Under the pieces are notes generated by a model. It saw only the letters and a program-made list of their open reading frames with translations, was not told the origin of the DNA and did no database searches. DNA of 64,000 nucleotides from Sphaerospermopsis kisseleviana NIES-73 (GTDB taxonomy: Bacteria; Cyanobacteriota; Cyanobacteriia; Cyanobacteriales; Nostocaceae). Location of the stretch: contig NZ_AP018314.1 in NCBI RefSeq assembly GCF_002368075.1, forward strand, positions 1,058,362-1,122,361. Direction: 5' to 3'. Below, piece by piece: positions 54,315 through 62,940 of this stretch; the first letter of the stretch is position 1, and every line of letters starts with the position of its first letter. The translations under genes were made by a program, and so were the position numbers.

Positions 54315-55061
54315 TTAACTGTTTTCTTGACTAGACTCATCTTCCTGTTCTGTAGGTGTATCTTCCTGGGGCGCAGCAACTTTCACCATTGCATGGCGCA
54401 ACACGCGATCGCCCAAAAAATATCCCCGTACTAATTCTTCTAAAACTGTTCCTTCGGGATGTTCATTGGTCGGTTCTCGCATCACGGCTTCATGCAGGTT
54501 AGGATCAAATTCTTGACCTTCAGGACGCATTGGTGACACACCTAATCGTTTCAGACAATCCACTAATTGTTTATACACTCCTTGATAACTTTTGTGAATT
54601 GTCATCTCGCCATCATTTTGTGGTTTGAGGTGCGCCCGCGCCCGTTCAAAGTTATCAACTACAGGTAACAATTCCATAATTGTGTTTCTCTTCACCTGTG
54701 TTTCCATATCTTCTTTTTCTTTAGAGACGCGTTTGCGATAATTCTCAAAATCTGCGGCGATTCGCATATATTGAGTGCTACGTTCTTCAACTTGCATTTT
54801 CAAAAACTCAATTTGTTGAGTCAATTGTGTTAAAGCCGCCGTATCGACTTCTGTTGTTTCTGCCGCAGCGACACCATTTTCTTCTGTGAAAGCAGGTTCT
54901 CCCGATACATTGGTTTGCTCTGGGGTTTGCTCAGTCACATCGCTGCCAGATTCATGAGAGTTAATTTCGGCTGGTGAGTCGCTGTTCATTGCTTGGTTTC
55001 CCTCTATTGGTTCGCCCAATTGCTGGCTTGTATTGTTTACTTGTTTATTTTCATCCATCAT
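54315..55061 (-). CDS. grpE: Nucleotide exchange factor GrpE
   Basis: 248 residues. An N-terminal disordered, Glu/Thr/Ser-rich region (~1-85), long coiled-coil helix ([39 protein letters not shown]) and beta-domain ([40 protein letters not shown]). Releases ADP from DnaK. Confidence 0.97.
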   Translation of the reverse strand: MMDENKQVNNTSQQLGEPIEGNQAMNSDSPAEINSHESGSDVTEQTPEQTNVSGEPAFTEENGVAAAETTEVDTAALTQLTQQIEFLKMQVEERSTQYMRIAADFENYRKRVSKEKEDMETQVKRNTIMELLPVVDNFERARAHLKPQNDGEMTIHKSYQGVYKQLVDCLKRLGVSPMRPEGQEFDPNLHEAVMREPTNEHPEGTVLEELVRGYFLGDRVLRHAMVKVAAPQEDTPTEQEDESSQENS

Positions 55062-55199
55062 TATCTACTCATCCCAGATGCTTTTGAAGGCTTTGCTGGA
55101 AGCAATTGTAGATTTTTGATTCAACCTACGTGCAGCATTTAAACTGTACAATTCAAACATTATTCATGAAATCTAACAATACAGTTGATTTCACCATTT

Positions 55200-55556
55200 T
55201 ATAAGAAAGTTGAGTGAACCAAAACCACTGAGGTAAAGTATCTGAGCGTGGTGGTCAGAGAGCTTGCGGTCACTGAGCTTGCCGAAGTGTCGAACTGCGA
55301 AGATATTTTACCGTGCTAAGGAACAGTGGATGTAGGTGAACGGCTTGCCCCTCTAGGGGCAGTCACCAGGATATTACCATTTTCTCACTGACAAGTTATG
55401 TGAACCGATTTAACATAAGAATGTGGTTGTTAGGTCGTCGCCATGATAATTTACGAGTTCAAAGTCAAAGCAAAAGATAAGCAATACCAAGCAATAGATG
55501 AGGCCATTCGTACCAGCCAATTCATCCAAAACAAGTGTTTGCGTTATTGGGTTTAG
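55200..55556 (+). mobile_element. IS605-type element remnant, left end and TnpB start
   Basis: ATAAGAAAGTTGAGTGA, hairpin arms GTAAAGTATC / GATATTTTAC with a TGAGCTTGCCGAAGTG palindrome half inserted, GGAACAGTGGATGTAGGTGAA and the CTTGCCCCTCTAGGGGCA stem, the same layout as at 7920. A TnpB start follows, then the element stops abruptly within an unrelated gene; the right end is missing. Confidence 0.7.
55443..55556 (+). pseudogene. TnpB N-terminal stub
   Basis: 37 residues (MIIYEFKVKAKDKQYQAIDE, then TSQFIQNKCLRYW) closely matching the N-terminus of the TnpB remnant at 8122. It ends at a TAG 55554-55556, overlapping the start of the next frame at 55535. Breakpoint is near the same residue (~37) as in the 8122 copy. 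Confidence 0.75.
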
Positions 55557-56074
55557 CAGAATATAGTAATCATATAGCAGCGATCGCACTTCTCAAAAAT
55601 CATCGTCCTTACTGGGAAATGATTCCCAGTCTACGTCGTCCATCGGAAAGTGTCATTACTATCACTTTACCTGTTGTTAGAGTGCGTGACTTAGAAGCTA
55701 AAACTTCACAAACGATGGGTTTACCTTGTGATATTGCCATGATTATGTGTGATCCAGAATGGAAAATCAAAACAGATGTAGAAATTTTATTATTTATTCA
55801 TCGTCCTGATGAGGATTTTTCTGATTTTTTGGGAAGATGGAGACAAACTCAAGTTTTGTTGGATAAACAATATGAATGGATCATGCACCCCCGTCATAGT
55901 CATATTTTAAGCGAAGGTGCAAATAGTGTTTATCCTTTGTTTGTGATTTTTCCTGAAACCCCGCAACACATCCAACGAGGTTTAATAGGTGCAGATTTAC
56001 CTTTTGTGATGCAAACACCGACAATTTTGGAAGAAGAGAAAGAAGAATATCAAGAATCTTATATTAGGGAATAG
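55535..56074 (+). pseudogene. Conserved hypothetical protein, 5' end replaced by IS605 remnant
   Basis: 179 residues, unrecognised. The TTG start at 55535 is inside the TnpB stub, and from about residue 4 the sequence (LGLAEYSNHIAAIALLKNHR) looks like the middle of a protein, so the natural 5' end is lost. Later parts: RPSESVITITLPVVRVRDLE, MCDPEWKIKTDVEILLFIHR and HPRHSHILSEGANSVYPLFV. No hydrophobic segment. Possibly the remaining domain of a larger cyanobacterial protein; not expressed unless a new start is used. Confidence 0.5.
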
Positions 56075-56164
56075 GGAATAGTAACAAGGCAAAAGGCAAA
56101 AGGCAAGAGTTAATATTATACCCAGTCACCAGTCACCAGTCACCAGTCCCCAGTCCCCAGTCCC

Positions 56165-57160
56165 CTATTTTACAAATTTAGGCATAATTTCCGCTGCGGT
56201 AAATAAGCCGTTAATGCCTCTTTGATGTAATTCTTGACCGGCTTTTAAATAACCAAAGGCAGGACCACAAACGTTAGCGGCCATGCTGGTTTCATCACCT
56301 AATGTAAATGTATGAGTTGATATTTTCCCTTCAAAGGTGCGTCCAGTAATTTTCACATTGGTACTTAAAGGCTTTTTGGGGTTGCGAGTATCAACTACAC
56401 CACCAACGGTTACTCTATCCCGTGAACAAATTCCAGCTATTTCTAACATTACATCATCGGCGTGTTCCATGTTTTCTAATGTCAACACACCGTTAGTTTT
56501 ATCAAGTAATGCTTCTACTTCTGCATCGGTCATTGCTCTAGCGGTTTCTACAGTATAACCGGGTATATGTCCGATATCTTCCCGAACTGTAGCACGATAA
56601 GCTTCCCAGTTAGCAATACCTACACCAAAGGTAATAACTACGCTGTGAATTTCGGCGTAACTTTGGGCTGCTAAAGCGGCGGCGGCGGTTAATAGTCCAG
56701 GAGTTGCACCACAACCGGTCATGTAGGTAATACCTGCTGCTTGCAGTTCATCTTTCATCGCTAAAAGTTGTTCTACGGCGCTGGTGCGTTTGATGGCATC
56801 AACTAACACACCTTGCCAACCCGCTTCGATAAATTGTTTGGTGACGTTGGGGATAAAGTCGTTAGGTAGGTTGGGTAAAGCCAGGAAATAACCATCTACA
56901 GCGTCACCGGTGGCTTGAATTAGGTCTTGAATGCTGTTGTTGCTTAATGTTCCAAAGGGTTCTAAATAACCGACTGTTCCCTGTTTTTGGTAGGTGGAAA
57001 TGCAAGCATTGGTGTTTAAGCCTTCTGTAGAGTATGCGTAGCCTTTTTGATCTGCGGCTGCAACTAAGATCATTTCCCGTTTGCTGGAGAGGAGTTTTGC
57101 TGCTGCTTGGCCGAGTCCCCCAAAACCAAGGACTCCGACGCGGATGGGTTGTTTGTTCAT
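56165..57160 (-). CDS. Saccharopine dehydrogenase-like oxidoreductase
   Basis: 331 residues. Rossmann start [20 protein letters not shown] (6-25), [26 protein letters not shown] and a [20 protein letters not shown] segment with the SDH-like GxxPG turn. C-terminal alpha/beta part has [21 protein letters not shown] cyanobacterial family annotated as saccharopine dehydrogenase-like; substrate unknown. Confidence 0.8.
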   Translation of the reverse strand: MNKQPIRVGVLGFGGLGQAAAKLLSSKREMILVAAADQKGYAYSTEGLNTNACISTYQKQGTVGYLEPFGTLSNNSIQDLIQATGDAVDGYFLALPNLPNDFIPNVTKQFIEAGWQGVLVDAIKRTSAVEQLLAMKDELQAAGITYMTGCGATPGLLTAAAALAAQSYAEIHSVVITFGVGIANWEAYRATVREDIGHIPGYTVETARAMTDAEVEALLDKTNGVLTLENMEHADDVMLEIAGICSRDRVTVGGVVDTRNPKKPLSTNVKITGRTFEGKISTHTFTLGDETSMAANVCGPAFGYLKAGQELHQRGINGLFTAAEIMPKFVK

Positions 57161-57269
57161 TGTGTTTTTTCTCTGTATGGTTAAAGGTTAATTATGCTTT
57201 ATTTTTCTGGGTTCTCAAGTAGAAAAAAGCTATAATTATGGGAAAGTTATTTAAGGTAGCTTAAAAATC

Positions 57270-57479
57270 GTGAGTCAAGTATTAACTCTGGAACTAAACG
57301 ATGATGTTTATATGGCTTTCCAACAACAAGCTACAGCGGTGGGAGTTTCAGTAGCAGAATTAGTTGCAGCTTCCCTCAATCGTCAGTATAGTTTGTCAGT
57401 TAGTCCTCAATCTGATACTGAGGAAGCACGTCAGCGTTTACTTGGTTTTGCTGGTGTTATAACGATATCGGAGCATTAA
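57270..57479 (+). CDS. Antitoxin-like protein, C-terminally shortened
   Basis: 69 residues (MSQVLTLELNDDVYMAFQQQ, then VSVAELVAASLNRQYSL). Strand-helix-helix start of VapB/CopG-like antitoxins. Relatives have another ~20 residues after EEARQRLLGFAGVI; here it ends in TISEH, 3 bases before the next antitoxin. Its own toxin (usually PIN) is missing. Confidence 0.55.
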   Translation: MSQVLTLELNDDVYMAFQQQATAVGVSVAELVAASLNRQYSLSVSPQSDTEEARQRLLGFAGVITISEH

Positions 57480-57482
57480 TTT

Positions 57483-57713
57483 ATGACTATTGAACAATTA
57501 GAGGCTCAAGTTTTAGCTTTACCAAAGGATACTCTAGCATTATTAGTAGCTCGTTTGATTGAACATTTAGGACAAGTAGAAAAAATTGATCAGCAAATTG
57601 CTAATGAATGGATACAAGAGGCAGAATTAAGGGATGAGGATATGAGTAATGGTAAAATTGCTGGTATTTCCTCTCAAGAAGTGTTTAGTAAATTGCGTAT
57701 TTATTTAGAATGA
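57483..57713 (+). CDS. Addiction module component-type antitoxin
   Basis: 76 residues. Start MTIEQLEAQVLALPKDTLAL and RLIEHLG, then EWIQEAELRDEDMSNGKIAG; this is the TIGR02574 antitoxin family (helical N-terminus, AxxRxxEMxxG segment). The stop overlaps the toxin start by 4 bases. Normal length. Confidence 0.8.
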   Translation: MTIEQLEAQVLALPKDTLALLVARLIEHLGQVEKIDQQIANEWIQEAELRDEDMSNGKIAGISSQEVFSKLRIYLE

Positions 57714-58006
57714 TAACTGTTATATTTCATCCCTGGGCAGAACAAGAATTAACTGATGCTATCAATTATTATGAGCAGCAAAAAACGGGTCTTGGTTTAG
57801 AATATTTAGAAGCGGTAGAGCAGGTTGTAAATTGTTTGATGTATTATCCAGAAATAGGTGCAAAGGTTCGCGGTTCTATTCGGCGTTTAGTGATACCAAA
57901 ATTTCCCTATTCTCTTTTATATCGTGTTCTATAAGAGGAAGAAATTCGCATTTTAGCTGTAGCACATCATAAGCGCAAGCCATTTTATTGGAGTAAACGA
58001 AAGTAG
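57710..58006 (+). pseudogene. RelE/ParE toxin interrupted by a stop codon
   Basis: Frame 57710-57934 reads MITVIFHPWAEQELTDAINY to FPYSLLYRVL and a TAA. The same frame continues EEEIRILAVAHHKRKPFYW and SKRK to TAG at 58004. RelE/ParE proteins of this kind end with (I)RILAVAHxxRxPxYW, so the gene is full length apart from one nonsense codon (57932-57934). Loss of the last strand should inactivate it, unless read through. Confidence 0.8.
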
Positions 58007-58154
58007 GTTTTAAGATCAATAAAATCTCTGGTTTTTATATGGATTCCTTAACTATTCAATATCGTCAGATTATAAATTTTTAAAACAAAGTTTGTGAATA
58101 TAGTGATAAAATGAGTGTTGTTACAGCCTATTTTGTACAATCTTAAATTATGTT
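58007..58154. other. Spacer between two TA modules
   Basis: 148 AT-rich bases; promoter for the next module expected. No repeat or gene recognised. Confidence 0.4.
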
Positions 58155-58400
58155 ATGTTGCGAGAAAAACTCAAGCAAGAATTAGATCATCTCGATGAAG
58201 AACAACTGGAAAAAATAGCTGATTTTATAGCTTTTATTCAGTTTCAATCTCAAAAGTTTTCTGACACTACTCCATTATGGCAAAAATTAACACCAGAAGC
58301 AAGGGCGAGTGAGTTTCGAGATTGGGTTTCTCAACTTCCTGAAACTGGTGTGAGTTTGAGTGATGCAGCTTTTTGTCGAGATAGTATTTACGAAGAATGA
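58155..58400 (+). CDS. Antitoxin partner of a PIN toxin
   Basis: 81 residues (MLREKLKQELDHLDEEQLEK, FIAFIQFQSQKFSDT) with a C-terminal LPETGVSLSDAAFCRDSIYE. Helical antitoxin of the DUF2281/VapB-like cyanobacterial type; the SLSDxAxxRDSIYE tail is a known toxin-binding end. Overlaps the PIN start by 4 bases. Confidence 0.75.
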   Translation: MLREKLKQELDHLDEEQLEKIADFIAFIQFQSQKFSDTTPLWQKLTPEARASEFRDWVSQLPETGVSLSDAAFCRDSIYEE

Positions 58401-59001
58401 CGAGATATATTATTGATACTAATGTTGTGATGCGCTTCTGTAATCCTTCTGATGTTCAGCATCACCTTGCAACAGAGGCCATATCTCGTTTACTCACGCA
58501 GGGAGATGAATGTTTTTTGACGGCGCAAATACTCGTCGAGTTTTGGGCTGTAGCTACACGACCAGTTGAAGTTAATGGTTTAGGTGGAGTGTGGAAACAA
58601 CGCGCAAGACTATAGACCAAGTTCTGAGGCGTTTTCCATTACTGAAAGAGTCGGAAGATATTTTTCCCAATTGGTTAAATTTAGTAACGACTAATAAGGT
58701 AATGGGTAAACGCACTCATGATGTGCGTATCGTGGCTGTTATGCTTGCTTATCAAGTTACCCATATTTTAACTTTTAATCCCAGTGATTTTTTGTTAACT
58801 ACAAGTATTGTTAATGAATACTTAATTGCTGAATTGAAAATGAAAGCTTCTGCTTTCACATCAAATCATAATAAGGAAGATATTGATGTTCTGATTTGTT
58901 GGGAAGATGATGCAAAGATTAAAGATTCTCTACCAAGTAAGGTAGTAGTTTTAAGAGATGTTCTAGAAAAAGCTATTGAGGCAAAGGAGATTGAATTATA
59001 A
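58397..59001 (+). pseudogene. VapC-type PIN ribonuclease, frameshifted and with foreign tail
   Basis: Frame 1 (58397-58615) has MTRYIIDTNVVMRFCNPSDV with the first catalytic Asp, LTAQILVEFWAVATRP and the middle Glu. After NGLG it shifts; frame 2 (58591-59001) resumes ETTRKTIDQVLRRFPLL and RTHDVRIVAVMLAYQVTHIL with the last acidic residues. One missing T in GGTTTAGG-TGGAGTG explains the shift. After LTFNPSDF the normal short end is replaced by ~60 unrelated residues (KASAFTSNHNKEDIDVLICW). Inactive unless ribosomes slip. Confidence 0.8.
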
Positions 59002-59060
59002 TGTAATTATGGGTTTGAAATAAAATAATACTGAATTTAGTACCTTTTGTTGTTTAGAAA

Positions 59061-59155
59061 GCGATCGCATTTTCTGGATGTAGAGTAGAGAGTGCGATCG
59101 CATTTCTGATAGTAGATTAAACAGCGATCGCATTTCTGATGTAGAGTTAGGAGCG
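59061..59155. repeat. Tandem HIP1-containing GCGATCGCATTTCTGATGTAGAG units
   Basis: Three units of about 30 bases: GCGATCGCATTTTCTGGATG-TAGAGTAGAG, GTGCGATCGCATTTCTGATAG-TAGATT, and GCGATCGCATTTCTGATG-TAGAGTTAG. Related units lie at 61138-61240 and 62757-62823. Confidence 0.85.
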
Positions 59156-59156
59156 A

Positions 59157-59489
59157 TTATTCAGCTTCATCCTGTAGATCAAGTGCGAATTTAATCGCTT
59201 GCTGAATTTCTAGCATAACTTCCTCTGGTAACTTGCCCAATTTTCTCTCTAGTCTTATTGTGGGAATAGATCCAATACCCTGAACATTAGCTGTAGAATC
59301 TCGCTCCAGAAATTGCAGTCTAGGTAGTGCAACCTCATAAAGACTTCCCCGATTTTGGGTAGTTAGTGGTACATAAATTACCAACGCTCGTGGTGGGTCA
59401 GGATCATCACGAGATACAATCACAATTGGGCGTGTTTTTGCAGCTATACCCAAGTCTGCAAGCCAAACTTCACCAAGCTTAGGGTTCAT
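59157..59489 (-). CDS. MazF/PemK-type endoribonuclease toxin
   Basis: 110 residues: MNPKLGEVWLADLGIAAKTR with the GEVWLxDLG start, RPIVIVSRDDPDPPRALVIY (RPxVIVS motif) and VPLTTQNRGS; then LPEEVMLEIQQAI. Beta-barrel mRNA interferase. Starts within the last codons of the antitoxin upstream (11-base overlap). Appears intact. Confidence 0.88.
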   Translation of the reverse strand: MNPKLGEVWLADLGIAAKTRPIVIVSRDDPDPPRALVIYVPLTTQNRGSLYEVALPRLQFLERDSTANVQGIGSIPTIRLERKLGKLPEEVMLEIQQAIKFALDLQDEAE

Positions 59490-59655
59490 CTAACAAATCC
59501 AACACTTCTTGTTCTACTGTACGAGTTCTGAGAATGTCTAAAACATCTTGATCTGCCATTTCGATAATTTCTAGAATACAACGGCGAACTTGATCTGCTA
59601 CGGCTGGTTGCCAGTAATTTAACTTTGTATTTAGTTCTTCAATTAAAGCATCCAT
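59479..59655 (-). CDS. MazE-like partner antitoxin (small)
   Basis: 58 residues: MDALIEELNTKLNYWQPAVA then DQVRRCILEIIEMADQDVLD and RTVEQEVLDLLDEP. Helical, acidic. Overlaps the MazF-type gene by 11 bases in the antitoxin-first order, so it is the likely antidote. Not an AbrB-fold MazE; a cyanobacterial-type partner without characterised homologue that I know. Confidence 0.75.
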   Translation of the reverse strand: MDALIEELNTKLNYWQPAVADQVRRCILEIIEMADQDVLDILRTRTVEQEVLDLLDEP

Positions 59656-59771
59656 AATAATTCTGTATACTTCTAAATATCAATATTAAACTAATTTTCA
59701 ACCAAAGTACATTTCTAATTAATAATTTGATATACAATAATATCTAGAAACCTTGCCCAAAATATACGGTT

Positions 59772-60035
59772 ATGGCGATAGTTGTTTCCCTTAGTCCAGA
59801 ATTAGAAGCTAGACTGCGAGAGAAAGCAGCACAGCAAGGACAAGATATTAGTTTTGTCGCGGCTGAATTGTTGGAGAATATCCTAGACTGGGAATTACAA
59901 GACTCAGAAGCAGCTATTCAGGGTATTCAGCAAGGATTAGAAGACTTTGAAGCAGGTCGTTTTCGTTCTTTTGATGATTTTGCTGATGAGCAGCGCTTCA
60001 AGTATAACCTACAACCTTTAATGTCACAAGGATAA
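59772..60035 (+). CDS. ParD/CopG-like antitoxin
   Basis: 87 residues: MAIVVSLSPELEARLREKAA with ISFVAAELLENILDWELQDS, a ribbon-helix-helix-like DNA-binding start, then IQQGLEDFEAGRFRSFDDFA, the AIQGIxxGLxxFExGxxRSFxxF toxin-binding tail of ParD-type antitoxins. The expected RelE/ParE toxin does not follow; the next gene starts 5 bases later and is different. Confidence 0.8.
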   Translation: MAIVVSLSPELEARLREKAAQQGQDISFVAAELLENILDWELQDSEAAIQGIQQGLEDFEAGRFRSFDDFADEQRFKYNLQPLMSQG

Positions 60036-60040
60036 AAAAA

Positions 60041-60493
60041 ATGGACGCTACAAAACTGAACGACACAACCATAGAACTATCAGATATTACAGCTTGGGAC
60101 AAAAACGGAAATAAAATTTTAGTATCAAAAGTTAGAGCTAGAGATATTGTAGAAGATATTACTGCCAAAATCGAAAATATCCTCAAATTTGAACAAGAAC
60201 ATAATAGAGTGATAATTCCTTATGCAATGACAGCTACCCGTGAAGAAATTAAATTTTTTCAATGGGATGGGGAAAAGTTAGAAGATGTCTACACCTTCCC
60301 AACTCATGAAGTTTTGTCTGAATATGATCCAGAATTTAGTCATAAAAAGAGGATTTTTGAATATTATTTAGAAACATTAGTAGAAGGATGGTTAAGAGAT
60401 TTAGCTGAGAATTGGAAAACAGATAATCCCCCAAAATCACAAGAATTAACCCAGATAGGTTTTGTAGATAAAATTGCTGATGCTGCACAATAA
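60041..60493 (+). CDS. Hypothetical protein in TA island
   Basis: 150 residues, not recognised. MDATKLNDTTIELSDITAWD, then VRARDIVEDITAKIENILKF and YAMTATREEIKFFQWDGEKL and KRIFEYYLETLVEGWLRDLA. The Glu/Lys-rich fold, with a REEIKFFQW strand, resembles small PD-(D/E)XK-like or restriction-type accessory proteins in general look only. Starts 5 bases after the ParD-like gene and ends 16 bases before a PIN-like gene, so likely one transcript. Confidence 0.6.
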   Translation: MDATKLNDTTIELSDITAWDKNGNKILVSKVRARDIVEDITAKIENILKFEQEHNRVIIPYAMTATREEIKFFQWDGEKLEDVYTFPTHEVLSEYDPEFSHKKRIFEYYLETLVEGWLRDLAENWKTDNPPKSQELTQIGFVDKIADAAQ

Positions 60494-60509
60494 AGGCGAG
60501 TAAATTTAA

Positions 60510-61124
60510 TGATTACGCTTTACATAGAAACTAATTTTTTTATTGACTTTGCAAAAAAAACAGGATCAAGATACTGAGAATTTAGTAAATTCCCAATATC
60601 CTGAAGTAACAACAAAAATTAAAATAGTAACTCCTGCAATTTGTTGTATGGAATCTCTTTCTGTACTAGAAAGTGAAAGAAACAGAAGCAATCGTTTTAA
60701 AAAGAACTTAGATGATGAAGTTAGTAAACTAAAAGGAGATAGAAACTCAACATACTCTGGAGACATCAAATTATATCTACGACAAGCAATTATTAAGAAT
60801 AATGAGAGAATAAATGAGATTAATACTCGTCTTTTTGATGTTTTAGAATGGGCTACTAAAACTGTAGACTTAATACAATTAAAACCAGATATTCTCAGTA
60901 AAAGTATGGAAAATATACTTATTAATGATCCTACAGACAATTTAATTTTACACTGTATTCTTGATCATTATCAAACATCTACAAATGAGAAAAAAGTTTT
61001 TTTGAGTGGAAATCATACAGACTTTGGTAAACCAGAGATTAAAGAAATATTGCAGGAAGCAAGTATAGAAATATATTTTGTCAAGACGGGAGATTTTTTA
61101 GGATGGTTAAATTCACAGTTTTAA
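60510..61124 (+). pseudogene. PIN-like nuclease with a frameshift in an A8 run
   Basis: ATG 60510 reads MITLYIETNFFIDFAKK, a PIN-like start (I-E-T-N-F motif, as in DUF4935-type), but continues to a stop 23 codons on. The second frame (60543-61124) continues KQDQDTENLV and covers the rest to FLSGNHTDFGKPEIKEILQE and FVKTGDFLGWLNS, the C-terminal acidic motif region. One A fewer in the run at 60553-60560 joins them as FAKKQDQD. This can be a sequencing error, a decayed gene, or slippage control. Confidence 0.75.
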
Positions 61125-61137
61125 TTATTGGGTAATA

Positions 61138-61240
61138 TTGCATTTCCGATGTAGAGTGAGAGCAATACCTTCGGTGCGCTATCTCTACGAGACGCTACGC
61201 GAACGCTAACGCATTTATGATGTAGAGTTAAGAGCAATAT
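61138..61240. repeat. GCATTTCCGATGTAGAG repeat with a palindrome insert
   Basis: GCATTTCCGATGTAGAGTGAG at 61139 and GCATTTATGATGTAGAGTTA at 61211, with GTGCGCTATCTCTACGAGACGC and TACGCGAACGCTAACGC between. Same unit type as 59061 without full HIP1. Lies just before the Fic gene. Confidence 0.75.
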
Positions 61241-61277
61241 CATATTAAACTATTAATCCAGTTTTTGGAGATGATTC

Positions 61278-62750
61278 ATGCAGTGGCAACCAATAGAAAA
61301 CCTACCAGCAAATTGGCAAAACTTAGCAAGTGCTGAGTTATCATCTTTAGTAACATTTTGGAATGAACAAGCAGAACGTCTACGTTCCTCTGGAGAATTT
61401 AAAATCTTTAGGGAAAGGTTGTGTCGAGAAATTGCCATTGAAACTGGAATTATTGAAAGATTATATACCCTTGATCAAGGAATTACTCGGATACTAATTG
61501 AAAAAGGAATTAATGAAGCTCTTATTCCTCATAATCCTACCAATCCCCCTATCAAACAAGTTGTATCTCTGATCCAAGATCAAGAAGCAGCTATTGAAGG
61601 ACTATTTGATTTTGTCGGTGGACAGAGAACCTTATCTAATTTTTATATCAAAGAATTACATCAACTGCTAACTCAAAATCAAGATAGTACAGAAGCTAAA
61701 ACATCTTCAGGGCAAATTATTCGTGTTTCTCTCATCCGGGGTGATTGGAAACGACAACCTAATAACCCTGAAAGACCTAATGGAATAATACATGAATATT
61801 GTCCTCCTGAACAAGTTGCATCAGAAATGGATAATTTGATTCAATGGCATCATGAACATAGAAAACAAAACATTCCTCCAGAAGTTGAAGCAGCATGGTT
61901 ACATCATCGGTTTACACAAATTCATCCATTTCAAGATGGTAATGGTAGAGTAGCTCGATGTCTTGCTAGTTTAGTTTTCATACAAGCTGGATTGTTTCCT
62001 TTAGTTCTCACTCGTGACGATAGAGCAGTTTATATTGAAGCTTCAGAACAAGCAGATCAAAGAAATTTATTACCTTTGATTAACTTATTTTCTAATAGTC
62101 AAAAACAGGCATTTCTTCGTAGTCTTCGTTTATCTGAACAAGTTTTGTCAGAAACACGCCGCGTTCAAGCTGTGATTTCATCTATCACTGAGAAAATTAA
62201 GCAAAGCCAATCTGTTACTATTTCGGATCGCTGTCAAAAAGTTGAGGGATTTGCTGCAAATCTGTTTGAAATTGCATCTGTTCGCTTACAAGATATCGCT
62301 ACTGAAATTAAGTTATCACTTCAAAATCTAGTGAGTGATGCTCAGATTTTTACACGCACTGCACCTGCACGTGATCCTAAATCATATTATCATCGCTTCC
62401 AAGTGGTAGAAACAGCTAAACAATTAGGATACTTTGCTAATCTTCGTCCCTATCACAGTTGGATACAATTGGTCATAAATGTAGAATCAACAACAACAAT
62501 TTTACTTTCTTTTCATGTTGTTGGACATGAATATCTTGGCTTACTTGCTTGTTCTGCTTGTGCATATCACAGAGATAATACAGAAGAGGGTGAAAAAAAT
62601 ATTAGTAATATTAGTGATATTCAAGCATTAACAGATTCTCTATTTCAGTTTTCTTATGCTGATGATGAGATAAATCTGAAAGAACGTTTTAAGCAATGGT
62701 TAGAAGATGTGATTGTTACTGGTTTAGAGTATTGGAATGAGAGTGTTTAA
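61278..62750 (+). CDS. Fic family protein (AMP/NMP-transferase)
   Basis: 490 residues. The Fic motif IHPFQDGNGRVARCLASLVF (H-x-F-x-D-G-N-G-R-x-x-R) at ~214-233 is intact. N-terminal region includes EIAIETGIIERLYTLDQG, a variant of the (S/T)xxxE(G/N)-type inhibitory helix. A flap-like segment is HEYCPPEQVASEMDNLIQWH. The C-terminal ~200 residues (SVRLQDIATEIKLSLQNLVS and RPYHSWIQLVINVESTTTIL) are an extra domain I do not recognise. May modify a host or phage target; located in a TA/defence island. Confidence 0.9.
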   Translation: MQWQPIENLPANWQNLASAELSSLVTFWNEQAERLRSSGEFKIFRERLCREIAIETGIIERLYTLDQGITRILIEKGINEALIPHNPTNPPIKQVVSLIQDQEAAIEGLFDFVGGQRTLSNFYIKELHQLLTQNQDSTEAKTSSGQIIRVSLIRGDWKRQPNNPERPNGIIHEYCPPEQVASEMDNLIQWHHEHRKQNIPPEVEAAWLHHRFTQIHPFQDGNGRVARCLASLVFIQAGLFPLVLTRDDRAVYIEASEQADQRNLLPLINLFSNSQKQAFLRSLRLSEQVLSETRRVQAVISSITEKIKQSQSVTISDRCQKVEGFAANLFEIASVRLQDIATEIKLSLQNLVSDAQIFTRTAPARDPKSYYHRFQVVETAKQLGYFANLRPYHSWIQLVINVESTTTILLSFHVVGHEYLGLLACSACAYHRDNTEEGEKNISNISDIQALTDSLFQFSYADDEINLKERFKQWLEDVIVTGLEYWNESV

Positions 62751-62756
62751 CAAGCA

Positions 62757-62823
62757 TAGTAAGAGCGATACCTTTGGTGCGCTTCGCTAACACATTTCTG
62801 GTGTAGAGTTAATGGCGCGATAC
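62757..62823. repeat. Third copy of the island repeat
   Basis: AGTAAGAGCGATACCTTTGG, TGCGCTTCGCTAACACATTTC and TGGTGTAGAGTTAATGGCG; similar to the unit at 61165-61235 with the same internal TACCTTCGGTGCGC sequence. Confidence 0.7.
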
Positions 62824-62835
62824 ATTTTGTAAAAA

Positions 62836-62940
62836 ATGAGTAAACTTGAACCAAAGTTACTAGATGTAGTAGCACTCACAGTTGATTTACCTGAATATAA
62901 CTTATTACGTGGTCAAGTTGGTAAGCTGTTACACAGCTAA
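62836..62940 (+). pseudogene. DUF4926 protein truncated by a palindromic insertion
   Basis: 34 residues: MSKLEPKLLDVVALTVDLPE then YNLLRGQVGKLLHS. DUF4926 proteins carry DVVALTxDLPExxLxxGQVGTIVE and continue for ~35 residues. Here GQVG is followed by the left end of a palindromic element at 62921, which supplies the stop. Confidence 0.7.
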
